Counted from the first letter of the stretch, positions 22,003 to 34,399 are shown. The stretch: DNA of 41,003 bases from Tetmemena sp. SeJ-2015 (GCA_027382625.1 JAJKFJ010002294.1:1-41003); one strand, 5' to 3'. A program made the numbers and translations. The notes: a model not told the origin generated them from the letters alone.

Positions 22003-23413
22003 ATGGAAAAACTAATAAAGATATTTAAAAACTAAAGATTGACAATTTACAGCTATCTTACTCTTAGCTTTAATTACCAATATATATCAAACTTATCTAA
22101 AGAAGAAAGAAAGTTACTTAAGAAACTCAAAAACATCAATGATAGAAATTTAATTGATTCACTTTAAATAAACACTTTTTATTGCTCTTCTATACCTAAA
22201 GTCTTCAGGAATAAAGACGCACTAATTTGGAGCATCTCTGATAGGTATAATATATATCTATTAGATAGTCATATGTCTTTTAATCACCCTAAGAAAATTA
22301 AGAATTATGATTTAAAATACTAAGCTCTCAACTATAGATAGCAACATGTAGATTTCTTAATGGACTTTCTTATTTAGATTCCTGAGAACAAGATTGAGAA
22401 GAAAGAATTCTTTATATGGTTAGGATACAACTCTTCAAGACATCAATAGTTAGGATTCATATTAGAAAACATGAGGATAGTAAAATTATAGACAAAAGAA
22501 TAAATTTATCAACAGAAATACAAGATTTTTGTTGATAAAATCCGGCTTCTCGTTCCTTTTGTTTAAAATTTTGAAAGTTTGTAACTAATCTATTTTTTGA
22601 AAAATCTGCACTCTTTTTAATTCAAAAAAAGCTTTGAACAACAAAGAATAGATGAAATGACTTGCACCAATTCAAAATTTGAATATAATACGCTTGAAGC
22701 TATGAAATTCCACAATTTCATAGACAATGACGTGATTGATCAATACTTCGAGTTTTCATAGTAAAAAAGTAGACTTATAATAAGTAAACCTTAATTTGAT
22801 AGGCTATATTTTGAAGAATATTTTCCATAGCTCCAAGAAATCTTGCTCTTGGAGCCAATTGATGGGTATAACTTGCGATTAAAATCTGATCGTAATTAGT
22901 AACGTGCAATAGATAATAGTACATTAAGCTAATCTCTTTAGTTAATTTACTTTTCAGATTTCAAATATCTCCAAAGGCTCTATTTGGATAGTTGAAAGGA
23001 AGGTTCTAGAGAATAAAGAATTTAGAGATCTTGTGATATAAAAATTTAAAGATAGAAAATTCAATCTGGCTCTGTAGTGATTGAGGATATTAATGCATTA
23101 GAAATGGCAGAAAACTACTTCTACCCTTCTAACTTTACAGTTGAGTACTTCACTAAAAAATTAACTTATATGGATTAAGAGTGCGGTTGGTCAACTACTT
23201 TGTAAAATTTGGAAGAATTAGAGGAGTTACAAAAAAATTGCAATAGTTAGTTTCAAGAAAGATATAAATTTAGATTCACTTAGCAAAATACACTTTAAAG
23301 CTGTTGGTGGGTTGATTTTGTGTTCCTTTTCTAATGATTTAAGTTGAAAGAGAAGAAAATCTTCTTTAAGATGGATTTGAAGAACAGTTAAAATCTAAAT
23401 AATTTTATGCTGA
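22003..23413 (+). pseudogene. Epsilon-1: family member with frameshifts near its end
   Basis: ATG 22003 is followed by about 330 open codons: 'FKNQRLTIYSYLTLSFNYQY', ISNLSKEERKLLKKL, 'DALIWSISDRYNIYLLDSHM', 'HVDFLMDFLIQIPENKIEKK', 'LQLIYFLKNLHSFQFKK', 'FEEYFPQLQEILLLEPIDG'. A one-base gain near 22995 brings TGA ('RLYLDS' then stop), where epsilon-3 reads 'RLYLVIERK'. A further loss near 23072 and another change near 23330 follow. The remaining pieces contain 'AENYFYPSNFTVEYF'. The stop equivalent to that of epsilon-3 is TGA 23411-23413. Probable pseudogene; the first two-thirds could still give a truncated protein. Confidence 0.7.
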
Positions 23414-23438
23414 GAATATTATGACGTATCAAAATTAT

Positions 23439-23864
23439 TCAAATGAAAATTAATTTCAAAAGTAATAATTTAATAATATTAAATTAAATTTTACTATCAT
23501 ATAAATGTTTCAGCCTAAAACGTTAGCTCTAATTATTTTAGTTTATTTCTTTGAGCATATCTTATGGCATTTGTGAGTAGATCAAGCATTGAGATGTAAT
23601 ACAGGAAAAAGAGGCAGCTAGTATACTAAACTTGCTGAAATATAGCTTTTTAAAGCTGTTAACTACAAATAAACTATAGTTGCTCGCATTTATAAATTTT
23701 GTCAATCTTTAATCTGGAGTTGAGCATTCATCACACGAAACCGACTCTGATCGTCTAATTTTTAAACTTAGCACCCTCCAAATCTTGCTCACATCGTTCT
23801 TAGAGATTTTCAAGATCACCTCGGCCGCAGATTAATGCACTTTATAAAGTTGAGACAGAGTCAT
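23439..23864 (-). CDS. Hypothetical protein, 141 aa, convergent with epsilon-1
   Basis: On the minus strand ATG 23864 runs to TGA 23441-23439, with several TAA/TAG as Gln. The N-terminal half has mixed codon use and looks coding: 'MTLSQLYKVHQSAAEVILKI', SKNDVSKIWRVLSLK, 'RRSESVSCDECSTPDQRLTK'. The C-terminal quarter is AT-rich and hydrophobic. A related sequence lies on the minus strand behind epsilon-3 (to 37369), sharing TL.Q.Y..HQS and SKNDV. The stop lies 25 bases beyond the epsilon-1 stop, tail to tail. The 'AAEVILKISKNDVSKIWRVL' part could be helix-turn-helix, but this is not established. Function unknown. Confidence 0.5.
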
Positions 23865-24822
23865 TATAGTAACTTCAGTCTTTCATAGATTATTCTTCCT
23901 TGTTTGTCAAAATTAGAAAAGCTCAATCTAACTTCATGAATATTTTAAAAGGCTAATTTATATCAGGTTTTATAAAGAGGAAAAATTAATTTAATAATCT
24001 TTTTACAATTTATAGGTAAATTTTGTATACAAAAAATTATCAATTTAAATTTTGATAATTTTGATTAAATATTATTTGGCAATTATAAGTTTTAAAATAA
24101 AAATAGTGTAATTTTTCAACATTTAATTTCTCATTTATGCTAAAATGAAATATAAGCTGATAAAGTATAAATTTTAGCATGAAAATCTTAAATGAATATT
24201 TAATTTTAATAAATATAAAATATACCAAAATGGAAGCTTAAAAGAATAAAATTTTTAATTTGACAATAATTTAAATTTAAATTGAGAAAGTGCTTTGAAT
24301 ATGAATAAACAACAGATTTTCCTGCATTAATTTATTTAAAATTGCTAAAATTATTGTACTGGATAAATTTTTAATTAAAATTAAGGATATAAAAATTATT
24401 TATATTAATTAAGGTATGATAGAAGTATTGAGTAATATGTTTTTTTTTAAAAAAGCGAAAGAAATATATGTATAGAAGAAGTATAGAGAAAATAATATCT
24501 AAATAATTAAATATTTTAACAAATTTTAATGGCGGTATCCTGTAACTATAAAAGATTGAAAGGATGTTAATTTATTATCTCGATAGAAATTTATGATAAT
24601 CTTTATTTATTTCTAATGAAATATGTTTAAAAATTAGAATTAGAGTTTAAATAATGTATTTATTATAGTTGAGAATTTAATGAAAATGAAATTAATATAC
24701 TAGTTAAATTAAAAATATTAATGGCCAGAATATGTAAATAGAGCATTAACTTAATTATTAAAAAATAATGTAAAATCCTTTTTATTATCAATTTATTTAA
24801 CTATTTTATTATTGCACAGGAA
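23865..24822. other. Intergenic, AT-rich
   Basis: No gene is assigned. The 62-codon minus-strand standard-code ORF at 24040-24228 is low-complexity Phe/Ile/Lys-rich sequence typical of AT-rich noncoding DNA. Confidence 0.5.
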
Positions 24823-24901
24823 ATAATTTTTTTAATTTAACTTAATTCAAATCTTAATTTATTGCCTTAATATAATCAAAATAATATTTAAATATTCAAG
24901 C
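24823..24901 (+). promoter_or_regulatory. Conserved upstream block of epsilon-2
   Basis: The near-identical counterpart of 21873-21950, ending 51 bp before the start codon of epsilon-2. Confidence 0.45.
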
Positions 24902-24951
24902 TTAAAGTTTATCTATAAATATAAAAAGCTAATCATTATTTTAAAAGATAA

Positions 24952-26352
24952 ATGTCAAAGCAATTAAGATATTTAAAAACTAAAAATTGATAATTTACAG
25001 TTTCTTACTCTAAGCTTTAATTATCAATATATATCAAACTTATCTAAAGAAGAAAGAAAGTTACTTAAGAAACTCAAAAACATCAAAGATAGATTTCAAG
25101 ATGACTCTCTTACAATCAACACTTTCAATTACTATCCTATGCCTAAGGTCTTCAGGCATAAAGAGGCATTAATTTGGAGCATGTCTAATAAGTACAGATT
25201 ATATCTCCTGATAGTCATATGCCTTTTAATTAACGGTATATTAAAATTTATGATAAAGAATACAAAGCTCTCAACTATAGGTACCAGCATATAGATTTTT
25301 TAATGGACTTTCTTACTTAGATTCCTGAAAACAAGGTTGAGAAGAAAGAATTCTTTATAGGATTAGGATAAAATTCTACGGGTTTGAAACAGATAGGATT
25401 CATTTTAGAAAACATGAGGATAGTCAAATTATAAACAGAATGTTAATTTTGTCAACAAAAATACAGAATTCTTGTGAATCAAGTCAGACTTTGCATTCCC
25501 GAAAAATGGAAATTCTAAAGTTTGCAGCTCGTCTACTTTTTGAAAAATCTTCACTCTTTCTAATTCGAAGGCTTTGAATAATGTAAAGTTGAGAAAACAA
25601 TTTACTAAGATTCTAAATTTGAATATTCTTCTCTAGAAGTCTCATAGTTCTAAGATTTTCTAAAAAACGACGTGATTGATCAGTATTTCAAGTTTTCTTA
25701 GGATCAAAGTAGAGTAATAATTTGGAATCCTATAAGTGATCAACTATGCTTTGAAGATTATTTTCCAGAGATCCGTGAACTGTGGCTCTTTGCAGAAATT
25801 GAGGGCTTTGAATTGCCATAGTAAACTATTCCTAGATGATAGCAATAAACTATCTTTAGACTCAGTCAATCAGCTGAACTAATTCAATCTATGGAGTTCA
25901 AAAATCTTCAAAGACTCAATATGGTTATTGACAGAATAATAATTGAGAGTAATGGATTTAGAGATCTTATTATATAGAAATTCAAAGATCGAAAGTTCAA
26001 TCTTGCACTCTCAGTAAAGGAGTATATAGATACAGTAAAAGCTGCAGAAAATTGCTTCTACCCCTCTAACTTTACAGTTGAGTACTTCACGAGATAATTA
26101 GCCTATATGGATAAATAGCAAGGTAAACCAAAGATCTTAAAAAGTTTGGAAAAATTAGAAGAGTTGCAAAATAGATGCAATGCTATGCTCCACGATTAGT
26201 TCAAATATAGATTCTCTAAATAGAAAAATCTATAAAGCTGCTGGATAGGTGTTTATATTCCTTAACTAATTTTATAGGTAGAGAAGCAGAATTTATTATA
26301 ATTAGAAGATGAAATTGATTAACCTGAGATAATATAAATTATTATATATTGA
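24952..26352 (+). pseudogene. Epsilon-2: family member, many frameshifts
   Basis: Colinear with epsilon-1 and epsilon-3, but base losses occur within the first 70 bases ('FNYQYISNLSKEERKLL' follows in a new frame) and near 25209, and TGA codons interrupt. Recognisable parts: 'HKEALIWSMSNKYRLYL', 'DFLMDFLTQIPENKVEKK', 'FILENMRIVKLQ', 'RDLIIQKFKDRKFNLAL' and 'ENCFYPSNFTVEYF'. The end is placed by alignment with the epsilon-3 stop. This is the most degraded epsilon copy, despite a very well conserved upstream block. Confidence 0.65.
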
Positions 26353-27065
26353 GCCAAGAAGGACTTTTAATATTTATGCGAAACTTAAAAGACTTGTAAT
26401 TTCATGAAATAATTTTTAATAATAAAATAACCATCAAGAAATCTTTCTAATTTTATTTCATGATCTACGTCTATCTAAAAAAAAATTATAGTCAGTCATT
26501 AAAAATCCTTTTATTTTTGATAGAGGAACTCTGTTTTCGAACTGCTTCATTTTGGGATTCTTGATATTTTGAGCAATTTGGCTAAATGATCATAAGCAAC
26601 TATTTTAACGATAAATTATATAATGATATATCACTTTTGAAAATTTAAATGGGAATTTATTTATTTGCTCCACCTTATCTTACTCATTCAAGTAAACTTT
26701 CTCGGCCTACAACAAACTTCACTCTGAATTTTAATGTGTGGTTAATTATTTTCTATCATTTAATACTGGAAATTAAATTTCTTACACAGAAACTAAAGAA
26801 TTAAGTCTCTCATTTTGAATAACTTTAAAATATTTTGTTAATATTTAAATGAACTAAAGTCAAGGGAAATAAAATATGAAGAAAGTATGAATATCCTGCA
26901 TTAATCATTTTTCTGAAATATTTTTGCAATAAGAATTCAATAACTTTTAAAAGCAAAGACTATTTGAAAATTTGGTAAGTAGTCTGAAGGAAGAGATAAT
27001 TTTCAAATATTTAAATGATGATTGTCTTTAATAAAACTCTAATAAAAGAAATAAATTTAATAATA
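26353..27065. other. Intergenic, epsilon-2 to gamma-2
   Basis: AT-rich. A minus-strand 33-codon reading (26590 to 26490) is too short to call. Two in-frame upstream ATGs (27015, 27018) precede the conserved gamma-2 start, but the sequence between them and 27066 is low-complexity. Confidence 0.45.
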
Positions 27066-28442
27066 ATGAATAAGCAAAGCAAGCTCTTCAAAAATTTGAG
27101 ATTGCAGATATATAGCTATCTCACTGTGGCTTTTAGCTACCAAAATATTTCAAACATCTCTAAAAATGAGAGAAATATTCTCTCGGAATTAAAAAATTTC
27201 ATTGACAAGAAAAATAATCCACTTCAAATATCCCTCAATAATCTTTAAGAACTTAGATTGATAAGAGCTTAGGACTCTTTCATATGGAAATTCTCAGATT
27301 ATTATAATTTTCATATTGCTGATAAAGAGCATTTAAAGAGAAGCTTTATGAATTTTGACGATTCGTATTTCATCCATCAGTACAGAGAGAGACAAGTTGA
27401 TTTCGTGATAGATTTCATGAATTAAATTCCATCTGAAATAGTTGAGGAGAAAAGAATTAATGTCAAATTCATACTTGAGAAAAATTAAAATTAGTTTAGA
27501 CTTACTTTTTAAGAAATTAAAATAAAAATAGATTGAGATTGCTAGGATTTAAGATATTAGTTGTCTCTAAGATATATAGAACTCAAAGATAATATCTTTA
27601 AAAAATGCCCCAAATTGCACATAATATATTTTCTAGGTCAACTTAACGCCTTTCAATTCAAAAATTTTGAAATTGGTAATAAATTAAATTAAAATAGCTA
27701 AATATAGTAAATAGAGTATAGCACGTTACTTCTTAAGGGTTTCAACGATTTCATAAAAATGGATTCTATTCACAAATACATGAAGCTTTCTGGAAAAGAA
27801 ATCTTATGCATGCGAGATACTTCCATTAACGATAGAATCCTCATTAACGAATATTTCCCTTCACTAAGGAGATTTGATATTTAAAGTGCCTTTCAACAAT
27901 CTCCTATTTCATTTAAACCACAGTAAGAAAATCAGCAAAATATTTTTTCCTCCAAGAAAGAAAAAATATTGAACAATTATTTGAGACTATTGAATTAAAT
28001 AGAGTTTTCAAACTTGATTATTCTCAATCTCACTATTTAACCTTCAATTTTTAAAAGCCCAGAATTAAAAGAAACTTTAATAAAAAAGTTTGAGAAACGA
28101 AAGTTATCTATTTGCTTTACGATATGCGTTTAAATTAGAATTGAGGAGGTAGCCGAGTTCTATTTTTACCCTTCCAACTTCCATGTATCATATAGAACTA
28201 GGAAAATTACTTTTGATACACTCGAAGACAATAATCTAATACCTAGTACTATTGTAGTCAATTCTACATAAGCAGTTTTAGAAATGAAGAAGAGTCTAAA
28301 GTACATCAAAGATTTTGAACGTGTAGTTGAAATAAATTATTTATAGAATTCTGGCTATCCTAAATTCAAGCTACAAATTAGACAAATTAATAAATAAAAC
28401 AATGATAACGAATAATCCTAAATAATTCTTTATTACAGATGA
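27066..28442 (+). pseudogene. Gamma-2: full-length family member with one in-frame TGA
   Basis: ATG 27066 ('MNKQSKLFKNLRLQIYSYL') is chosen over 27015 because it matches the starts of paralogues. F-box-like 'VAFSYQNISNISKNERNIL', then 'DSFIWKFSDYYNFHIADKE', 'RQVDFVIDFMNQIPSEIVEE', 'KLHIIYFLGQLNAFQFKNFE', 'MDSIHKYMKLSGKEIL', 'ILINEYFPSLRRFDI', 'FSNLIILNLTIQP', 'TLIKKFEKRKLSICFTI', 'EFYFYPSNFHVSY'. The frame never shifts up to TGA 28440-28442, but a single TGA at 27534-27536 falls where gamma-1 has sense codons. It is therefore a recently inactivated copy, or translated by readthrough, or the base is a sequencing error. It is otherwise as well preserved as delta-1. Confidence 0.75.
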
Positions 28443-29428
28443 GATTATTAAGACACAAATAATTTATTTAAAAAAATTTATGTCATGTTTTAAAATTAAA
28501 GTTATTTATCTAAACTTAATTCATAATTCATAAATCTATTTAATATTCCCAATTCTAAATTAGAGAGAAAAATAATGGAAAAAATTATTATTTAGTTTAA
28601 AATAATATAATTTATATCTACTAATCTTAAAATAATATAAAAGATCTAAATTTTTTTAAAAAATTTGGTTATATGTTGTTAAAAGGATAAGAAATACTAT
28701 ATTTATTTAAACTTAGATTTATTTTAAACATATTTCACATTCTATTTACAATTTACTATTCTCTGTGCAATATGGATTGAACTTAAAATTAAAAATTAAA
28801 CTTTAGAATAATTCCTCTAATCTCAACAAATTTAACAATAGGGTTTTATTTATAATTAGTTTGATTTTTAAAAGTAATTATTTTTTAATAGCTGCTTCTA
28901 AATAAATTCTTGCTGTCAGTAGTTTCCCTTTAACTTAAAAGAATGTTATTCTAAATATGAATGCACTAATTTTGATAATGAGCTAACTTAATTAATAATT
29001 TTCTGATCCTAATTTGATGGAAAAAATGAGAAAAGGACGAATCTGGACTTAGAATAAATCTTTTCCCCTCATAATGAAAATTATATCCATTGAATCTCAG
29101 CAAATGAAATAAGGATTACTAATATCGTTAGAGTCTATACAATGATTATTAGAAAGAAGCTAAAAATTTGAACCAATAGTTAAGCAAGGAGTTATCAAAT
29201 TAGCTTTAATCCACATTAAATTAATTTTGAAGAAAAAATAATAAAGAAATTTATATCTTTCATATTTTAATAAAGATAATCGAAGAAAAATAAAATTACT
29301 TTGAAAAAAAATTTTGAATTCAAATTCATAATAAAATTCCAAATATTATTTTTAAAATTAAAACTAAATGAAACATCAATAAGGCTAAAATGAATATTCA
29401 AAATAATTTTGCTACCTTTTATAAAATG
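28443..29428. other. Intergenic, gamma-2 to delta-2
   Basis: Strongly AT-rich, with no gene. The minus-strand ORF at 29160-29342 is Phe/Lys-rich low-complexity sequence. Confidence 0.5.
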
Positions 29429-29465
29429 AATTTCTAAATCGTATCAAGTAATAAGAATAAAGAGA
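29429..29465 (+). promoter_or_regulatory. Conserved leader of delta-2
   Basis: Counterpart of 19451-19487, directly upstream of ATG 29466. An in-frame TGA within this leader (in ATGAATTTC) rules out a longer N-terminus. Confidence 0.4.
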
Positions 29466-30865
29466 ATGGAATTAAAATTAAAATTGTATAAATATCTGAA
29501 ATTGCAAATTTACAGTTTTTTGAGTGCATCTAAAAACTATCACTAAATTTCAAACCTCTCAAAGGCCGAGAGACAAAATCTTCAAGAATTAAAAAAGTTC
29601 ATAAGCAGAGGAGAGTATCATCTCCATATTAAAATGCCAAAATTTTAAGATAAAATGGTAACAAGACCTTAGGATTCGTTTATTTGGAATTTTTTGGATT
29701 CTTATTTTTTGAACATCGCAGATAAATCTTTCAAAATGAAAGAATTTAAAAGCTTTCATGACTCCTACTACTTCAATCTTCATAGAGAAAGCCAAATAGA
29801 TTATGTTTTCGATTTTATGAACTAAATTCCTACAGACTTAGTAGAACAAAAGTCCATCACTATCAGAATCGCTTATAAAAATGAAAGTTAAAAATTTGGT
29901 GTAATTTTTAAAGATTTGAAAATACAAAAAGACGACATACCTAATCTCAGATATTAAGTTTCTCTGGACACATTATAAATTTAAAAGGAACTCTTTGAAA
30001 GATGCTAGGTACTTCATATAATATACTTTCTAGTTCAGTTAAATGCATTTTAGTTTACAGGATTTGAAATAGGAAAAAGATATTAATAAAATTGTCAAGT
30101 CAAATAAATTCAATACAACAAACTGATCTTATAAAATTTTGAGGACTTCATTCAAATGGATGCAATTTACAAATATATGAAGCTTGCAAATAGAACATAT
30201 TTGGAGATAAGAAATCACAAATTAGAAGATTAATTGCTGATTGATGAGTATTTCCCAGATTTAAAGGTCTTTAAATTGAAGAAATCGTTTGATATATCTC
30301 GATTCTCTTTCACAATTGAAGCAAAATATTTGTACTTTATGTCAGGGTTTCATGAATTATCCAAAAGCATAAGGCTCTTAAAGCAAATCCAATTTTAAAA
30401 TCTGAAAGAACTATATCTAAATATGAGCCTATAAAATATATGTAATTCTTAGTTTAAAGAGGCAATAATCAATAAATTTGAGGACAGAAAGCTTCTGCTT
30501 TGTTTCCATATTGAATACATAATAAGAATTGAAGATGTGGTCTAGTATTGCTTTTATCCTGATAACTTTTAAGTTTTCCTCCTAAGTGGAGGAATTAACT
30601 TCGATGAGGAAGTGCTATAAAATGGTGACATTCAGATTTATCGTTCTCTATAGATTCTTATCTCAAACTGTAGGAATTTAAGAGCAGTAACAAATACAGA
30701 GAGAAATATTTTGGAATCATTGATTTTGAACATGTCTAAGTGTTAAGTTAAGATATTGGAATAGTGCCTCAATTCTCTCTTTTAGTTAAAAAGTTGGGAG
30801 CACAGTATGAAGAATCAAGCAATAAACAAGAAATTTGTGTCTCAAAAATAAAGGAAGATAATTGA
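29466..30865 (+). pseudogene. Delta-2: near-intact paralogue of delta-1 with one frameshift
   Basis: ATG 29466; very similar to delta-1 throughout: 'LQIYSFLSASKNYHQISNLS', 'HLHIKMPKFQDKMVTRPQD', 'QIDYVFDFMNQIPTDLVEQK', 'VLHIIYFLVQLNAFQFTGFE', 'MDAIYKYMKLANRTYLEIRN', 'LLIDEYFPDLKVFKLKK', 'IQFQNLKELYLNM', 'AIINKFEDRKLLLCFHI', 'YCFYPDNFQVFLL'. Near 30645 one base is missing compared with delta-1, shifting the last about 70 codons; in the restored frame 'DIGIVPQFSLLVKKLGAQ' continues to TGA 30863-30865, equivalent to the delta-1 stop. Without correction the frame reads through an unrelated tail. Recently broken, programmed frameshift, or sequencing error. Confidence 0.75.
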
Positions 30866-31705
30866 AATAAAGCTAAAAAAAGGAAACATAGTTACTATAA
30901 TTATAAATACTTTATTCTCAAATAAAAGATTTTATCTATTTTAATACATTTATTTAATAATATCATCAGTGCCAGACTCATAAAATTAAGCAATAATTTT
31001 ATTTTTAAAATCAAAATCTAAATAAAATTCCCCCATTAATAATTTTGATTTCCATTTAAATAGATGTTAAAGTTAGCAAATAAAATAGGATCTATAATGG
31101 TATGTGCGAGGTCTGAAACATTTGTTTTTTTTTTAAAAGATAGAGATTTAAACAAGGAATAAGTATCAATTTCAAAATATAAAGAAATAAAATTTGAAAA
31201 ATTTTATATGATGGTTTTTTCTAACTCTGGAAGATTCGATCGCAGATAAATTTTAAAGCTGAAATAAATTATAACTAATAATTGCCAATATATTTAATTA
31301 GTTTAAAAAAATTGCATAATATTATAAAAAATTTAATTTTAAAAAATTTTATTTCAAAAAAATTTAAAAATATTTATCTAATTCATTTTAGTACATTTTT
31401 AAAGAAAAATTTTTTTTTTGAATGACGTGATTTAAAGGGTTTTTTTAAAACCCCTTGACTTTGCTGTATTTTAATTCCCAACTAAAAATAAACTAGAAAG
31501 AAACCCATAATAGCATTTTTTTAAAATAATTTAAAAATATTTTAAAATTATAAAAAAAATTAAAATTTATTTTTTTCTTACTTAAATTTTTTAAATTTTT
31601 AAAAAAAATATTACTTTTCCGTTAAATTTAAATTTAAAATTTTTTTAAATATTCAAGCTTAATGATCTTGTATATGTCCAAAATAGAAAAAAAAGATTTA
31701 AAGTA
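30866..31705. other. Intergenic, extremely AT-rich, upstream of epsilon-3
   Basis: Long runs of A and T with a small imperfect hairpin at about 31434-31456 (AAAGGGTTTT / AAAACCCCTT). The segment TTTAAATATTCAAGC near 31645-31661 is all that remains of the epsilon upstream block. No gene. Confidence 0.5.
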
Positions 31706-31786
31706 ATGGAAAATAGAATTAAGATATTTAAAAACTAAAGGTTGATCATTTACAGCTACTTAACTCTAAGTTTTAATTATAAATAT
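31706..31786 (+). pseudogene. Epsilon-3, 5' part, cut by a TBE-like element
   Basis: ATG 31706 opens 27 codons, 'FKNQRLIIYSYLTLSFNYKY', matching epsilon-1 exactly up to the point where the element begins. The rest of the gene resumes at about 35550. Removal of the element would place the two halves next to each other, as expected for an insertion inside the F-box-like motif. Confidence 0.75.
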
Positions 31787-31879
31787 AAACCCCATAACCT
31801 ATATACTTAATAAATAGGAATAGATTTTAATGACCCAATTATTATATATACACGAAATTCCCAAAAAATTTTACAAAAG
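31787..31879 (+). repeat. Left terminal inverted repeat, element 1
   Basis: Pairs imperfectly with 35454-35546 and is shared with 38880-38972. It runs from the AAACCCC tip to about the first GAGACTTAATTA motif. Confidence 0.7.
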
Positions 31880-32015
31880 AGACTTAATTAAAAAAGGCAG
31901 ATCTCTCAAATCTAAAAAAGGCCCTTTTTGGGACCCCCATTAATTTATCACTTATGTTAAAAAAAAGAAATCTCGTTTTTGGGCCACTTCAGTTTTAGTG
32001 TTTAGTTTACATGAA

Positions 32016-34030
32016 TAGTTAGTCTTAATGTTAATAAAGAGTTGGATTTTAAATTTCAAAATGATCGTGGATGAGGTCCGGGTTTGGGTATTAAGACGGG
32101 GGGCCACTCTTTGATTTTTCTTAATAAAAATTTTTGCAAAAAAAAATCTTTTCCGAAATTATGAATATTTTTTTTTAAAAGTTCTATAATACCTATCTAC
32201 TATATTTAAATTGATTAGTGAAGTGGATTAATTCTTATTTTTTTAAGGATTATGGATTTCAAAAATTTTTAATTAAGACTGCTTAATAGGGCCATGGCCG
32301 GCCAAAACACCTAAAATGACCTCCCATTAATAGGAGGTAAGTCTTAAAAATCCACCATTATACTCATTTTAATCAGCATTTAAAGATCTATCATCAGGTC
32401 TTATTTTGGCGGCTATCCTAATATAATTGGCAAAAATAATTGAAAAATTAAATTTTAACCAAATTTTTTGAATTTAAAATTGGAAAAATTTAGTTTTCCC
32501 TTTTAAATTTAATTTTAAATTAAATTTAGTTTTTTGGTATTATTAATTAAGACAACCAAATAGACTTAATTCAAAAGGACCTCCCTACTGATTCCGAGTA
32601 TTTAGACTTAATAAAAAATCTCTCCCTTTAGACGATTTGGCTATCAATTTAATACTTTCAGATGCTGAATACTCGGCAATTAAAGTTTCAGACTATAATT
32701 CGCTCTCTCAATAAAGTTATCTTAATTCCAAAATAGATGACTTAATTCCTCATGGCAATGATTTTTAATGAAGAGGTCTTAAATAAATAAACAAAACTGC
32801 TTAATACCCAACTTAAATCGATTAATCTCAGCTTAATATCAACACTAATAACTCTTGAATAAAGAATGAACTCGGAATTCCTCAATTCAAAGGGTTTCAT
32901 AGAACATCTGACTTTTGAGGATATTTGAAAAAATGGCTCCAATTGACTTAATTGAGAAGATCTAATTTGTGAAATCTCCTCAATAGTAACCTTGCTATCA
33001 CTTTCTAAGACTCAATTCAATATGCTAGCATTATCTTTATTGATAAATCTACAAATCATTTAGTTAATCCTGTTAATTAAGATTCTCATAAATTTCTTGT
33101 CTTAACTCAAATTCTCCAAGGTACACTATTAAAATGTGAGATATGACTAGATTAAAGAGAAATAATTAAGACTTCTCCAAATAAGTATGAGGATATTTTA
33201 TCTCAATTAATCTCAACCCAAAGTAATCAATCTATCAATAAGTCAATTACTCAATGAATAAAGTAGTTTGAACTCTGCAAAAGTGTAGAGCTCTTTAACT
33301 TTCACTTGGGTTTCACACATATGACTGACTAACTACTCAAGAATTAATAATTAAGAATAGTCTTAAAAACCATAATTTTTAATTAAGATTTTGACATTTA
33401 GTAAGCTCATTAAACTCTCTTTTAAGACTATTTTTTCGAAACTAACTTACTTAATGAAAATGAGAATCTTTGATTTGCTCATTACTCTCTCATAACACAT
33501 CTCTAGAGTAAATTTGTTCCCATTAAAAGAATCAATTTATTTCTCAAGAGGGTCTTAATTTACTCCTAAAATAATTAAAGAAATAGTTTTAAATTTCCCA
33601 AAATTTTAGAAGACTATTAAGAGCTAAAAGATTTCCTTTAAAGCCGAAAGGATTTCTCTATAGAGATTTCCTCTAGACACGGAAAGAATTCCATAATCCT
33701 TATTTTGGCGTATTCTTAAAAAGTAACAGTGCCTAAATTGTCACAAAGCAATTAGATAGGCTTTTTGATTGATGAGCGATCAAATAAATTAAGTTCAGAA
33801 TCTTAAGATAGAAGTTTATCAATATTGAGAATTAAGATTTTAATTAAGTCATATTTTAGAAAGACTTTTCATCTAATTCTAAAGAAACTACAATTATTTT
33901 TAGCATTTGTAAAAGCTGAATTATCAATAGAAGTTTTCTCTTAAGGCTAGAAAATAATTGCTAATTACTCATATTCTATCGAAGGTTCTAATATTCTAGT
34001 GTTCATAAGTTAAGAAGACTTAATTCACTT
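32016..34030. repeat. Array of GTCTTAATT / AATTAAGAC palindromic half-sites, element 1
   Basis: About twenty occurrences of CTTAATT or AATTAAG flanked by GT../..AC, in both orientations, for example 32271-32279, 32543-32552, 32563-32571, 33164-33172 and 33552-33559. Some form inverted pairs. Colinear sites occur in the second element. No convincing ORF covers the array, so the sites may be binding sites or remnants of an amplified unit. Confidence 0.55.
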
Positions 34031-34399
34031 CATTTACGTAAAAGGTAAAAACATAGGAATTAATAAGAAAGTCATAAGAGAAAGGTGACTTAAAATTTGT
34101 AATAGCATTTGAGATTGTCTTTCTAGTTTCTTTTTTAGCCTTATAATGTTTTATATCAATTTCTTATATAAGAAGTGAAACGCTATTCAATTTTATATGA
34201 GGCAATAGGGATTCAAATAATTCTGTCAATTAGTAGAGAGAGTGAATTTTTCATATTGAAAATCTTAAAAAGAAAATGGTATTTTTTTATATATGGAAAA
34301 TTATATGAAGAAAATCAATTTATTAATACCCAAAAAGAATATATTTATTCCTTATTAATTTTAAATATTGATAATCATTCATTTTTTTCGTTGATCTGA

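Noticed and set aside
29589..29795. 68-codon minus-strand ORF
   Set aside because: Antisense to delta-2, whose sense frame is conserved with delta-1.
32742..32942. 66-codon minus-strand ORF in element 1
   Set aside because: Element 2 shows some similar residues at the equivalent place, but the similarity is no better than the DNA similarity and the frame holds palindrome motifs; not convincing as transposase.
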